Shown: positions 28,758 to 38,477, numbered from the stretch's first letter. The stretch is DNA of 64,000 nt from Catenovulum sp. 2E275 (GCF_025515275.1 NZ_JAOPFU010000011.1:1-64000); one strand, 5' to 3'. The notes: a model not told the origin generated them from the sequence alone. Program-made: numbers and translations.

Positions 28758-29603
28758 GTGAAAAAATCCCCGATCTTAAACGCTATGACTGTTGATGTAG
28801 AAGATTACTTTCATGTTTCAGCTTTTGAAAAACAATTTAGCAGAGAAGATTGGGATAACTTACCACACAGAGTAGAGCAAAATACCTACCGTTTATTAGA
28901 CTTGTTTGATTCAAACAACTGTAAAGCAACTTTTTTTATTTTAGGTGCTGTAGGCGAGAAATATCCACAATTATTAAAAGATATACATAATCGGGGCCAT
29001 GAAGTAGCAAGCCATGGCTATGCACATAGAAGAGCAACAACTCAAACGGCTGAAGTTTTTAAAGCAGATGTAGAGCGTTCAAAAAAGCATTTAGAAGATA
29101 CAATTGGAGCTGAAGTCATAGGCTATAGAGCTCCTAGCTTTTCAATAGATGAAAGCAATGAGTGGGCTTTTGAAGTGTTAGCACAGTTAGGTTTTCTTTA
29201 TAGCTCAAGTACTTACCCTGTTAAACACGACCTATACGGCACTCCGCACTGGCCTAGATTTAAATATCAAAGGCCAGAAGGGATAATAGAAATACCGGTT
29301 CCAACATTAAAATTTGCCGGAAAACAAATTCCTATTGGCGGCGGAGGCTACTTTCGCCTCTACCCAACTTTTTTAGCACATGCTTTAGTTGATAAATATC
29401 ATACAGCGGAACAACAACCCTATTCTTTTTATTTTCATCCGTGGGAAATAGATCCAGACCAACCTAGAGTAAAAGATGCACCTTTTAAATCTAAATTCAG
29501 GCATTATCTGAACTTAGACAAAATGGAAAGTAGACTAGAACTTCTGCTAAATCGCTATCATTGGTCAAGTATGAAAGATGTCTATAAAATACAGAACTGT
29601 TAA
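28758..29603 (+). CDS. XrtA system polysaccharide deacetylase
   Basis: The protein is a NodB-type deacetylase with LTVDVEDYFHV-like TVDVEDYFHVSAF (catalytic Asp), HEVASHGYAHRR (metal histidines), YRAPSFSID and FYFHPWEID, plus the DUF3473-like tail seen in the TIGR03006 group. It probably removes N-acetyl groups from the exopolysaccharide. I chose GTG 28758 (281 residues), four bases after the sugar transferase stop, with AAAAGG upstream. A TTG at 28,737 would add seven residues and overlap the previous gene. No signal peptide is visible, as usual for this group. Confidence 0.92.
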   Translation: MKKSPILNAMTVDVEDYFHVSAFEKQFSREDWDNLPHRVEQNTYRLLDLFDSNNCKATFFILGAVGEKYPQLLKDIHNRGHEVASHGYAHRRATTQTAEVFKADVERSKKHLEDTIGAEVIGYRAPSFSIDESNEWAFEVLAQLGFLYSSSTYPVKHDLYGTPHWPRFKYQRPEGIIEIPVPTLKFAGKQIPIGGGGYFRLYPTFLAHALVDKYHTAEQQPYSFYFHPWEIDPDQPRVKDAPFKSKFRHYLNLDKMESRLELLLNRYHWSSMKDVYKIQNC

Positions 29604-29605
29604 AT

Positions 29606-30832
29606 ATGGAAAAGCTGCTATTTTTAAGTCACGTTTTTCCAGCCCCGCCGAACAAAGGAAATAAAATAAGGGCATTTAATTTAATCAAATTTTTAAGCCA
29701 ATATTTCGAAATACATTTAGGTTGCTTTAGTGACAGGGATTTAACCGAAGACGACCTTAACCAACTTAAACCGTATATTGCTCAATTATATTACGTGCCT
29801 ATAAAACACCGAACCACCCACTTATTAACAAGTTTCTCATTATCGTTATTGACCAATAAAACCATCACCTATGCATACTTTTCTAATACTAAGCTACAAA
29901 CATGGGTAGATAGCCAAGTTAAACAATATAAGTTTAACACCTGTTATGTTTTTTGTACCTCAATGGCTCAATATGCGACAAAAGGAATATCAACTAGAGC
30001 TTATCAGATAAATCTTCTTCTTGATTTAGTCGATGTAGATTCTAGCAAGTGGTTATTATTTTCAAACAAAGCGCAGTTTATAAAAAAATGGATATATCAA
30101 CGTGAAGCTAAAAAGCTAGCAAGTTATGAAAAAGCGTTAGTGAAACAGTTTAATACTTGTTTACTTGTTTCACAGCAAGAAGCACATGAACTAACTCAAA
30201 TGGCACCTAACTATGGTAATAAAATTCATTTTATAGAAAATGGAGTTGATACTGTTTTTTTTTCACAAAAGCCAACTATAAGTTTACAACTTAAAGTACC
30301 TTATATCGTGTTTACAGGTGCAATGGATTATTGGGCAAATGTAGATGCTATGCTTTGGTTCATAAAAAATGTCTGGTCTGATTTATTAGAAATATTACCA
30401 GAGCTAAAATTATTTATTGTTGGTAGCAATCCACATAAAGCTTTAAGAAACTACCATGGCAAAAATAATATTTATATTACTGGTTACGTACAAGATATCA
30501 GGCCATATTTAAAAAACTCTCTCTTTGCAATTGCCCCCTTACAAATTTCCAGAGGAATTCAAAACAAAGTTTTAGAAGCAATGGCAAGCGGTAAACCAAT
30601 TATTTTAAGCCCATCAGCAGCTAATGGACTAAATTTAAATCAAGAACAGCTTAGTTTAATTTGTCAGACTAAAGAGGATTATTTAACTCAAATCCAAACG
30701 CTGTACAATAACCACTTTTTAATAGAGCGTATAAGTAAAGCTAACCAAAACTGGATTAAGTCAAATTATTCATGGGAACAGTGCTTAAATAAATTATTCC
30801 ATAACAAGATTATAAAAATTTCAAAGGATTAG
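29606..30832 (+). CDS. XrtA system glycosyltransferase family 4 (Stp1-like)
   Basis: The 408-residue protein begins EKLLFLSHVFPAPPNKGNKIR, split here by the GT-B N-domain, a pattern specific to the TIGR03087 group linked to exosortase A. The C-domain has FTGAMDYWANVDAM, a glycine-rich turn and the E-x7-E-like stretch NKVLEAMASGKPII that binds the sugar nucleotide. It acts at the cytoplasmic face, adding a sugar to the lipid-linked precursor. The donor cannot be told. It is translated two bases after the deacetylase stop, in a tight operon with XrtA. Confidence 0.9.
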   Translation: MEKLLFLSHVFPAPPNKGNKIRAFNLIKFLSQYFEIHLGCFSDRDLTEDDLNQLKPYIAQLYYVPIKHRTTHLLTSFSLSLLTNKTITYAYFSNTKLQTWVDSQVKQYKFNTCYVFCTSMAQYATKGISTRAYQINLLLDLVDVDSSKWLLFSNKAQFIKKWIYQREAKKLASYEKALVKQFNTCLLVSQQEAHELTQMAPNYGNKIHFIENGVDTVFFSQKPTISLQLKVPYIVFTGAMDYWANVDAMLWFIKNVWSDLLEILPELKLFIVGSNPHKALRNYHGKNNIYITGYVQDIRPYLKNSLFAIAPLQISRGIQNKVLEAMASGKPIILSPSAANGLNLNQEQLSLICQTKEDYLTQIQTLYNNHFLIERISKANQNWIKSNYSWEQCLNKLFHNKIIKISKD

Positions 30833-30834
30833 AA

Positions 30835-32319
30835 ATGAAAACAATAAGCTTAAATATTTGGAAATACCTAACATTTATTACCTTGGGCTTATGGATAATA
30901 CTATTCTGGGAAGGATTATATAGTGCTCTAGATATTTGGCTACGCTCCGAAATCTATAACCATTGCTTACTTATTCTGCCTATATGCATTTACTTAGCGT
31001 ATCAAAAAAGAAAACAGATAAATTTAACAACTATCAAGCCGCTAACCGGTTTGATTATTCCTATTGTAGCTATATTGTTTGTTTATTTATTTGCTTTAAT
31101 TGGCGAAATTCAAGTTTTAGCCCACATTGCTACATTTACCTCAATTACATTTATTTGCTTTTATTTATTAGGGTATCAAGAAGCTAAAAAAATCAGCTTT
31201 CCTCTATTCTTTGTTTGGTTTTCTATTCCTATTGGAGATCAATTAATTCCTGTGCTTCAACAAATGACTGCCACAGCCTCTGTAGCGCTACTGCAAGCTA
31301 GTCATATTCCCGTATTTAAAGACGGCTTATATATCGAAATACCAAATGGCAAGTTTTTAGTTGCTGAGGCGTGTTCTGGGATTAGCTTTTTTATCAGTGC
31401 CAGTGCTTTTACTTTTCTTTACTCTCATTTATATATCAGTCATACACCTAAAAAAATTCTCTTTACAATAATAGGGGTTACTACTCCTATTATTGCCAAT
31501 ATGGTAAGAGTTTATGGGATTATTATGGTGGCACATTTATCTGATATGGAATATGCCACTGGTGCAGATCACTTAATTTATGGCTGGGTATTTTATTTAT
31601 TTGTCTTATGGTTGGTTTATTTAATAGGTGAAAAGTTTAAAGACTCAATCACTATTGAATCGACTCATATTTCAAATAAAGCTAAAAGCTCAAGCTCTGC
31701 TGATTTTAAAGTCATAATCACATCTAACTTTATTCTAATTTTAAGTTTATTAGTCGCTATATACATCAAACTTACAGTTGAAGATCAAACCATAGAAAAC
31801 TCTAATTTTGCTGTATCTTTCAGCCAAACACACGATTTGAAAATATCTAATCAGAATCTGCTTGATACTTACTTTACAGACCCTGATAATATTACAAATT
31901 ATGTGACTACAATAAAATCTTTCCCGGTTGCAATACAGTTAATTAATTACTCTGAGAATAATAGAAAAGGGGAGCCAATTTCTTCTATTAACAAATTTTA
32001 TGATAATAAAGTTTGGAATATTACGACTAAGCTAAATTTACAAAAAAACCATTCTAATTTACCAGAAGATGCCAACATCTTAGAATTATCTGGGCCAAAT
32101 AACCATAAACGAGTTTTAATCACTTGGTATCAATTTGAAGACTATAAAACGGGTAACCCTGTTAAAGCCAAGCTATACCATACCTTGCAAAAACTATTAG
32201 GTTCCCAATATGCCACTGGCATTGTAGCAATATCGATAAATGCAGCTAAAAAAGATATTGATTTGGCACTAGAGACAGCGCTTAATGAAAAATTAAATAA
32301 CGCAGTCATGTTAAAATAA
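30835..32319 (+). CDS. xrtA: Exosortase A fused to an EpsI-like domain
   Basis: Exosortase A is a membrane cysteine protease-like transpeptidase that recognises C-terminal PEP-CTERM tails. The first 270 residues hold about eight membrane helices and the three active-site residues: Cys180 in VAEACSG, Arg225 in ANMVRVYG and His246 in GADHLIYG. After a linker and another helix (about 292-312) the last 180 residues form an EpsI-like periplasmic domain. This fused form is known for XrtA. AAGGA precedes the ATG. No protein with a PEP-CTERM tail is encoded in this window, so its targets lie elsewhere. Confidence 0.95.
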   Translation: MKTISLNIWKYLTFITLGLWIILFWEGLYSALDIWLRSEIYNHCLLILPICIYLAYQKRKQINLTTIKPLTGLIIPIVAILFVYLFALIGEIQVLAHIATFTSITFICFYLLGYQEAKKISFPLFFVWFSIPIGDQLIPVLQQMTATASVALLQASHIPVFKDGLYIEIPNGKFLVAEACSGISFFISASAFTFLYSHLYISHTPKKILFTIIGVTTPIIANMVRVYGIIMVAHLSDMEYATGADHLIYGWVFYLFVLWLVYLIGEKFKDSITIESTHISNKAKSSSSADFKVIITSNFILILSLLVAIYIKLTVEDQTIENSNFAVSFSQTHDLKISNQNLLDTYFTDPDNITNYVTTIKSFPVAIQLINYSENNRKGEPISSINKFYDNKVWNITTKLNLQKNHSNLPEDANILELSGPNNHKRVLITWYQFEDYKTGNPVKAKLYHTLQKLLGSQYATGIVAISINAAKKDIDLALETALNEKLNNAVMLK

Positions 32320-32428
32320 CTTTACATTATTATAGGCATTCTATTTGTCACTTAATTGTATAAATCTTAATCAGGGATTAAACTGTCTCCGCATATAATT
32401 TTTCTATGTAGTATATAGGAGCAGTAAA

Positions 32429-34819
32429 TTGTATCATTTAAAATCCCTTAATGTTGTTCGTCCGTTTTTTATCAATACAAAATTATTATTAAGCTTGCTT
32501 ATTATTATTTTGAGTTATTCATCAGATCTTCAAGCTAGAATGTGGTCTGAAGGACAATGCTCAGAAAACATACAAGAAGGTGCAAATAATAAATTTTATA
32601 ATCGTGGAGCTGGTTTACGTTGGAATCACTTTTTAGGTGATTGGCGTGATGCTAGAAACATAAAGCAAGGTTCAACTCCTTTCGCTAGCCTAGAAGTTCT
32701 CGACAAAGATAACATTCAAACGTTTTCTGTAGATCTAACTGAGTTGGCTCAAATATGGATTAATGACCCAGCCACAAACCAAGGTCTATTGGTAAAAAAT
32801 AATTCAAGTAGTAAATTTTATATTGTCAGTAAGGAACATGAGCAATATGAACAAGCAGCTCAACTGGAAATAATCAGTTCGCAAGGCTCTTATCTTCTTG
32901 ATGTGAGTGCTGATACAGCCTTACTCAGCTATACCTATAAATGTGGAGGTAATGCTCAGAACTTAGAAGTTAGTGATAAATCAAGTACTTTACTGTATTT
33001 TGATTTAAACAAAGTCCCAGATATTATTTCCGCACAATTACATTTTTCGACATCTGAAAACCAGTATGGTCATTCCAATATAGACTTCTATCGTGTTTCT
33101 ATAGAGAAAAAACATAACATCGGATTTAATTTATCTAGTAAATATCCAAATGATTATTTAGTTGTCGATGATGAAAGCCTTATTATGGTGGAATCATTTG
33201 AAAATGATGACTGGCCTAGTAACTGGTCCTTTGCAGGTCCAATGCAAAACCTGTCATTAATAGAAAGTAATGATGCTGAGCACTTTGAAGCTTTAATGGG
33301 TAAAGCATTGCAAGTATATTTACCCCAAGGTGAATTAAGTGCCTTAAACGCAGCGTATATATTTCAAGATAAAATTGGCCATGATCTAGACGAAGTTTAT
33401 TTTAGATATTATTTACGATTTGGTGAATCTTGGAATACAACACAAGTTGGAAAATTACCTGGCATAGCTGGAACTTATCATGGTGAAAGTTATGCTGGTG
33501 GCTGGGGAGGCAGACGCAGTAATGGCGAAAATGGCTGGTCTATCAGAGGCTATTTTAAACCAAGATTAAGTGAAGAGAACTATTTCGCAAATCGAGTTCC
33601 GATTGGTAACTATATTTATCATGCAAACCAAACAGGCACTTGGGGAATGGAGCTAACTTATGATGGCGAAAACCCAGGCATGCTTGAAAGAAATAGATGG
33701 TACTGCATTGAGCAATATGTAAAAGTAAACACCCCAGGTCAAAGTAATGGCATTTTAAAAGCTTGGATTGATGGAGCCCCTGCATATGAGTTAAATAACT
33801 TAAAAATGCGTAATGAGGGTTTTGAACATATATCAATCGACAGAATATGGATGAATATTTATCATGGTGGTAAAGATCCAAACAATAAAGATATATATGC
33901 TTTTATTGATAATGTAGTCGTGGCCACACAGCCTATTGGTCCAATTACATTTGATCCTAATTTGCCTAAAGCAGGTTCAGAACCTAATAGAGCACCTATA
34001 ATCACGACTCAAACTCCTGAATCAGAGGTAACACTGGTGCAAATAGAAATTCCAACTGAGTTTTCTATTTCAGTGAATGAGCCAGACAGACAATCCGTCA
34101 ATATATCATGGTATCTTGATGGTAAGTTAATTAATGAAGATTCCGAGTATTTTACTTACACCCCTACGTTGTCAGATAGCCCTGAGCAAAACTTACAAGT
34201 TGTTGTAACGGATACTTACGGTGAAACAGCAAGTTATAATTGGACAATACAGGTAGATCAAACCAACATTCAAAGATTAGAGCCAATAGAGGACACTTCT
34301 TTATTTATTCATTTGTCCCCTTCACTTGGGATGTCTGAGAAGTTAACTATCGGCTATCGAAATGAAACTATCCTGCTACGTTTTAAGAATTCAGTCGACT
34401 TTGCTAATAAAGCGATTAAAGAGGCTAAGCTAATACTTTTTGATGAAGAACAATATGGTAACGCGGAGCTAAATATTTTTGCAGGTAATGACTTGTGGCT
34501 TGAAGGTACATCGACAAGCAATGGTTCAACAGCAAGGTATATTGATCTCTCTACCCGTAATGAGTGGCCACAGGGCCAGAGTACTTGGTATGATACTCAA
34601 GGGATTGAATTTGGAACACAGCCTTATTACAGCCAATCCATACCAGATAAAAATAAAGGTTTTTATTTAGAGATAGATATAGCCTCTTTTATTTATGACT
34701 ATCAAAATGCTGAAAATTTTAATTTAGTTTTAAAGACTGATATAGGTAAGCATTTATTTACTTCTAAACAATCACCAGTTGAGTCTCAACGGCCCCAACT
34801 AGTTATTGTATATGAATAA
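32429..34819 (+). CDS. Secreted polysaccharide-lyase-14-like protein with DNRLRE-like halves
   Basis: The 796-residue protein has a signal peptide (about 1-36, ending LQA), a segment resembling the second half of a DNRLRE/CBM96-type domain (38-150), one resembling a first half (155-225), a lyase-14-like jelly roll (about 250-500) with GKLPGIAG, GGWGGRRSNGENGWSIRG and WMNIYHGG, an Ig-like domain (520-610) and a complete DNRLRE-like domain (612-796). It starts with TTG, preceded by AGGAG at ideal spacing. A paralogue lies at 39,630-41,117. By fold it would bind or cleave the exopolysaccharide outside the cell; the catalytic residues are not established. It has no PEP-CTERM tail. Confidence 0.72.
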   Translation: MYHLKSLNVVRPFFINTKLLLSLLIIILSYSSDLQARMWSEGQCSENIQEGANNKFYNRGAGLRWNHFLGDWRDARNIKQGSTPFASLEVLDKDNIQTFSVDLTELAQIWINDPATNQGLLVKNNSSSKFYIVSKEHEQYEQAAQLEIISSQGSYLLDVSADTALLSYTYKCGGNAQNLEVSDKSSTLLYFDLNKVPDIISAQLHFSTSENQYGHSNIDFYRVSIEKKHNIGFNLSSKYPNDYLVVDDESLIMVESFENDDWPSNWSFAGPMQNLSLIESNDAEHFEALMGKALQVYLPQGELSALNAAYIFQDKIGHDLDEVYFRYYLRFGESWNTTQVGKLPGIAGTYHGESYAGGWGGRRSNGENGWSIRGYFKPRLSEENYFANRVPIGNYIYHANQTGTWGMELTYDGENPGMLERNRWYCIEQYVKVNTPGQSNGILKAWIDGAPAYELNNLKMRNEGFEHISIDRIWMNIYHGGKDPNNKDIYAFIDNVVVATQPIGPITFDPNLPKAGSEPNRAPIITTQTPESEVTLVQIEIPTEFSISVNEPDRQSVNISWYLDGKLINEDSEYFTYTPTLSDSPEQNLQVVVTDTYGETASYNWTIQVDQTNIQRLEPIEDTSLFIHLSPSLGMSEKLTIGYRNETILLRFKNSVDFANKAIKEAKLILFDEEQYGNAELNIFAGNDLWLEGTSTSNGSTARYIDLSTRNEWPQGQSTWYDTQGIEFGTQPYYSQSIPDKNKGFYLEIDIASFIYDYQNAENFNLVLKTDIGKHLFTSKQSPVESQRPQLVIVYE

Positions 34820-34823
34820 ACTC

Positions 34824-34853
34824 TTTAGGTGGGCTTAATTGGGCCCACCTAAA
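34824..34853. terminator. Bidirectional terminator after the lyase-like gene
   Basis: An 11-base-pair stem TTTAGGTGGGC (34824-34834) with GCCCACCTAAA (34843-34853) lies between two convergent genes. It can stop both transcripts, although T-tracts are short. Confidence 0.75.
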
Positions 34854-34863
34854 CCTATTTAGA

Positions 34864-36222
34864 CTAAGCTGTTAACTGAAGCTTGCTTTTCTGCTTTTCT
34901 GCATATTCAGTTTCATGCTTATTGATTAGCTTATTTACAATCATAGTTAAACCAAATAATAGCCAAATAAAATCTCCATATACAAATGAATAAAAAGATC
35001 CACTGAATATAAACACGGTTTGACTACAAATGAATGCATCACACATTTGTTTGTAATAGGTAGGGTTCTCTAAGTATTCAGGTTTAGATTTTGCCTTTGC
35101 TCTTATTCTAAACAAACTAATATAGTTATTGATTAGCATAAATATCCATATTCCTATACCAATAAATCCATGCTCAGCAAGCAACTGAAAATGAGTACTA
35201 TGTACAACTCGATTACGCCCATATAAACCATTAGTGTCATCATAATAATTATAATATTCTCGATAACATTCTGGCCCAACGCCCATTGGATGGTCAACGA
35301 CCATTTCACGCGCGACTTTCCAAAAATGCGGTCTAGAAGCTGCTGATTGATCTCTTTCCTCTTTTTCAGCCGTTATTGATGCTAACCTCTCTTTATAACC
35401 ATCAGGTAAGGGGGCAAGAATAAAACCAACAATGAGTAAAGGTGACCAAATTAAGATTTTCCTAAAACGCTTAGAATTCAGTAAATATAAAACCATTAAA
35501 CCTAGCACTAAGGAAATCGCATTTCCTCTAGATTCTAGTGATATGACATTGTACATTGTGCCTAAAATAACTGGGATTAATCCTAATCTAAACCAATTTA
35601 CTCTCTTTTTAAAAAATTCAGGAACCATATCAACAGTTAATTTATTACTACACTGTTGATAAAGAAAAATAAGAAAAAAAACAAAAAATACACTGCCAAA
35701 TGCGAATGCGTTACTACCAGTAAATAATCCTGTCAGATTAGAAGAACCATAAGCGGATACACCTCCCCCAGTTAGAGAGTGTATGCCCCCTTTACCTGCA
35801 TGAAAGCCCAATGATAATGCAATCACACTAATCATAGCTAAAAGCTGCTTTTGCGTTTGAATCACTGATACCGAGACCAAGATACAAATAAACATAGGTA
35901 TTAATGTCATCATTGGACTGACGGTTTTAAATACATCAGAGCAACCATTAAATATTTGAGAAACAAACATAAACAAAACAAATGTGACCATCAGCTTAGC
36001 TTGTTTATCTTTCAAATATGGAAAGTAGCGCTCTTTTGCCGAAATTATAATTAATAGTAGAGCAGCAATCATTGGCAGTTTAAAACCAGAATAATCAGCA
36101 TACACGTAATCTACTGGCCTAAATATAGAAAACCACCAGTAAGTTAATAAAGCATAAAATGGCGCTCTAAACGCTAAAAATAATCCTAAGAGCATCAAAG
36201 CAAGAAAAAAGAGGTCTCTCAT
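34864..36222 (-). CDS. XrtA-associated O-antigen ligase/polymerase-like membrane protein
   Basis: The 452-residue protein has about ten to twelve membrane helices and the Wzy/WaaL domain, with the ESRGNAISLVLGL helix and a large periplasmic loop (KVAREMVVDHPMGVGPECYREYY) that carries the family His and Arg-type residues. The N-terminus MRDLFFLALMLLGLFLAFRA matches the TIGR03097-like O-ligase of XrtA loci. It is the only polymerase or ligase candidate in the window, so it may polymerise the repeat unit or transfer glycan to protein. It is followed upstream by the GMC pair in the same direction. Confidence 0.88.
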   Translation of the reverse strand: MRDLFFLALMLLGLFLAFRAPFYALLTYWWFSIFRPVDYVYADYSGFKLPMIAALLLIIISAKERYFPYLKDKQAKLMVTFVLFMFVSQIFNGCSDVFKTVSPMMTLIPMFICILVSVSVIQTQKQLLAMISVIALSLGFHAGKGGIHSLTGGGVSAYGSSNLTGLFTGSNAFAFGSVFFVFFLIFLYQQCSNKLTVDMVPEFFKKRVNWFRLGLIPVILGTMYNVISLESRGNAISLVLGLMVLYLLNSKRFRKILIWSPLLIVGFILAPLPDGYKERLASITAEKEERDQSAASRPHFWKVAREMVVDHPMGVGPECYREYYNYYDDTNGLYGRNRVVHSTHFQLLAEHGFIGIGIWIFMLINNYISLFRIRAKAKSKPEYLENPTYYKQMCDAFICSQTVFIFSGSFYSFVYGDFIWLLFGLTMIVNKLINKHETEYAEKQKSKLQLTA

Positions 36223-36232
36223 TTACCAAACC

Positions 36233-36550
36233 CTATACTTGCTCTAAATATAACTGGGCTAAAATAGCAGTTTCAATGTAGGATAAAACTAATCCATTTA
36301 CACTAATTACTTTATCCTCTGCAAATTCCTGCTGAATTAGCTTTTGTTTTTCAGCTTCGGGTAAATTAGTAATTTTTGTTGCCTGCAAATAAGGTAATGG
36401 TTTTATATCCAAATTTTGTTGCCAAGCTTGCCAAGCCTGTTCAAGTACAGAGTCATACTTGGCAGCATTTAAGCTAAAGTGGGAGGCAATTGCTGCAGAT
36501 GGTATAATTCCGAATAACTTAATCAGTGTTCTTCGAGAAACTCTAGGCAT
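36233..36550 (-). CDS. Small twin-arginine signal protein paired with the GMC oxidoreductase
   Basis: The 105-residue protein opens MPRVSRRTLIKLFG, a good twin-arginine signal (SRRTLIK at 5-11) followed by a hydrophobic stretch IIPSAAIASHF. The mature part is a short helical domain with no cysteines or cofactor motif. The start overlaps the GMC oxidoreductase stop by 8 bases. Small Tat-signal subunits are known to carry GMC dehydrogenase partners across the membrane (as with sorbitol and gluconate dehydrogenases), so I infer a periplasmic complex. The match to the gluconate 2-dehydrogenase subunit 3 family is not certain. Confidence 0.75.
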   Translation of the reverse strand: MPRVSRRTLIKLFGIIPSAAIASHFSLNAAKYDSVLEQAWQAWQQNLDIKPLPYLQATKITNLPEAEKQKLIQQEFAEDKVISVNGLVLSYIETAILAQLYLEQV

Positions 36551-38132
36551 GATTAAACTCCGTTTTTATATATTCTGCCAAACGAATTGACATAGCACAA
36601 ATTGTTAAAGTTGGTGGGACATGACTACCGGTACAAAACACCGAAGAACCAGCCATAAACAGATTACTAGTTCCAAAAACTAATGAATTTTTATCTACAA
36701 CACCGTCTTTCTCTGTTTCAGCCATTTTTGTTGTGCCCATGTGGTGATTACTAAAACCTAGTTGACTCCCCCAAATTCTAGAACTGAATTCAGGGTTTAA
36801 TTTAACTCTTCCAAGCCCTAGAGCTCCAAACTCTTTTGCCAGCACATTCAATGATTTCCAGATTCTATTTCTATCATCCTGGGTAATTTGATATTCAATG
36901 TCCATCAACCTTAAACCAAAGCCATCTTTTTTCTCTGAAAGCTTTATACAATTTTCTCGAATAGGAGTTTGCTCAGTCATCATTGCGGGTAAAAAACCAA
37001 TATTATCATTGGCAGATTCAAAAATACGTTTATCAAAATGTTTACGTGCAAGCCCTTCAATAACCATATCCAAATCGGACAGTACATTCATCACATGTGT
37101 CCCAAAATCATCAGGCATACTTACTTGGGAAAGCTCATCAGCAAGTATATGAGCAGACGAAATACCTGCAGATAACTCAAACTCACTAGCATTCATTAGT
37201 GGAATCCGTAAATTAACCGATTTTTCTTGTCGTAATGCTTGCTCTGTTAATGATAAAAACCCTTTAATAACTCGGCTCTGCTCATAGTGGGCCTGATAAA
37301 AATCAAAGTTTTTCTTTTCTTGTTTAAACATATAAACAGCTCTAACTGTCGGATGTTCCATTAAATAGGCACCAACATTTCCGCCCTGATTGCCCAATCC
37401 ATTATCATATTTATCATTAAAGTGTAATAACATTCGAGCATTTTCTAAGCCGCCTAAACACATAATAAATACTTTTGCATTTATAGTTAGCTTTTTCCCT
37501 GTATACGACTGAGCTATAATCGAAGTAATTTTTCTCTTTCCTGATTCATAGTTCATATCAACCAAATTAGAGTTTTTGTAAATTAATATGTTCTCAGTCT
37601 GCTTTAATTCCTCTCCGTACTGAGCAAAAAAACGAACCGGAGGCAAAGAAGATTTAGCAATTTGTGTTTGCACTTTACCAGAGGCAGCAAACAAGTCTTC
37701 TTGTTGGTATTTGGATTTCCAATAATTTGTATTGTAACCATCCGGTTCTGTGCCACAGTAAGTTGCAGCTTGCATATAAAAAGGTTCAATATCATCTAAA
37801 CTCAAAGGCCAACCACTATTAGGGATCCATTCTCTTTTTTCAAAATCAAGGGCGGTAAAAGGTGAAGTATTATTTTCCCAGTGATTACTACTGCCCCCTA
37901 GAAACCTTAGCCTTGAATAATGAGTGTTCGGAAAATGAGTGGTTTTATTCGATTGGTAAAGATCTTGAGAGTCCTGCGAGTAATACTCATCACCGCCTTC
38001 GACCATGATTATTTTGGCATAACTGTCTTTTAATTCTCTGGCTAGGACAATTCCTGCTACCCCTCCACCAATAATGCAAATATCAGCTTCATCATGTATA
38101 TTTGAGTCAATTGTATTTCCGTCAATAATCAT
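36543..38132 (-). CDS. GMC-family FAD oxidoreductase
   Basis: The 529-residue flavoprotein has the dinucleotide-binding loop CIIGGGVAGIVLARE near the N-terminus, a GMC signature (RLRFLGGSSNHWENN, including the GGSS motif) and a C-terminal His in SNHHMGTTKMA with the FAD closing motif GSSVFCTGSHVPP. GMC enzymes oxidise alcohols, mostly sugars. It has no signal peptide; a Tat partner is encoded directly downstream. Its place among exopolysaccharide genes suggests oxidation of a sugar or polymer end. AAGGA precedes the ATG. Substrate and electron acceptor cannot be read from sequence. Confidence 0.9.
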   Translation of the reverse strand: MIIDGNTIDSNIHDEADICIIGGGVAGIVLARELKDSYAKIIMVEGGDEYYSQDSQDLYQSNKTTHFPNTHYSRLRFLGGSSNHWENNTSPFTALDFEKREWIPNSGWPLSLDDIEPFYMQAATYCGTEPDGYNTNYWKSKYQQEDLFAASGKVQTQIAKSSLPPVRFFAQYGEELKQTENILIYKNSNLVDMNYESGKRKITSIIAQSYTGKKLTINAKVFIMCLGGLENARMLLHFNDKYDNGLGNQGGNVGAYLMEHPTVRAVYMFKQEKKNFDFYQAHYEQSRVIKGFLSLTEQALRQEKSVNLRIPLMNASEFELSAGISSAHILADELSQVSMPDDFGTHVMNVLSDLDMVIEGLARKHFDKRIFESANDNIGFLPAMMTEQTPIRENCIKLSEKKDGFGLRLMDIEYQITQDDRNRIWKSLNVLAKEFGALGLGRVKLNPEFSSRIWGSQLGFSNHHMGTTKMAETEKDGVVDKNSLVFGTSNLFMAGSSVFCTGSHVPPTLTICAMSIRLAEYIKTEFNHA

Positions 38133-38477
38133 CTTGTGTTCCTTATTCTTTTTATTTGCTAACTAGGAGCAGTTGTTCTCTTGAGTACAACTTACCAGCG
38201 GTTCAATTGGCACTTATCCAAAACATAACGGATTGACATATAATGAGTGACATAAACAACTTAGCAACTCAGAAAGCTTTGTGCACCTGTCTAGATGTAC
38301 CTACTCGACATTTATGTGGGTTAACACAAAAGAAATATTAAACAAACCCTACCTTTTGGTTTATTGTTAATCTTTATCCTTTAATTACAATACCTTAACT
38401 AACTAATTAAGCTTTTCCGAGCTGTGCCTCGATGAAAAAGCATTTAGTTAGCACAAGATTTGTATGTCAAACGTCAA
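38133..38477. other. Intergenic region with nested hairpin
   Basis: The 345 bases upstream of the GMC gene contain a nested inverted repeat at 38399-38451: CTAACTAA (38399-38406) with TTAGTTAG (38444-38451), GCTTTT with AAAAGC, and CGAG with CTCG around a 6-base loop. It lies 26 bases past the lectin gene, read on the minus strand, and may be its terminator, but there is no T-tract. TTGACA directly abuts TATAAT near 38,232, without the spacer of a promoter. I see no gene. Confidence 0.5.

Noticed and set aside
38226-38245. TTGACATATAAT as a promoter
   Set aside because: The -35-like and -10-like hexamers abut without a spacer, so they cannot work together.
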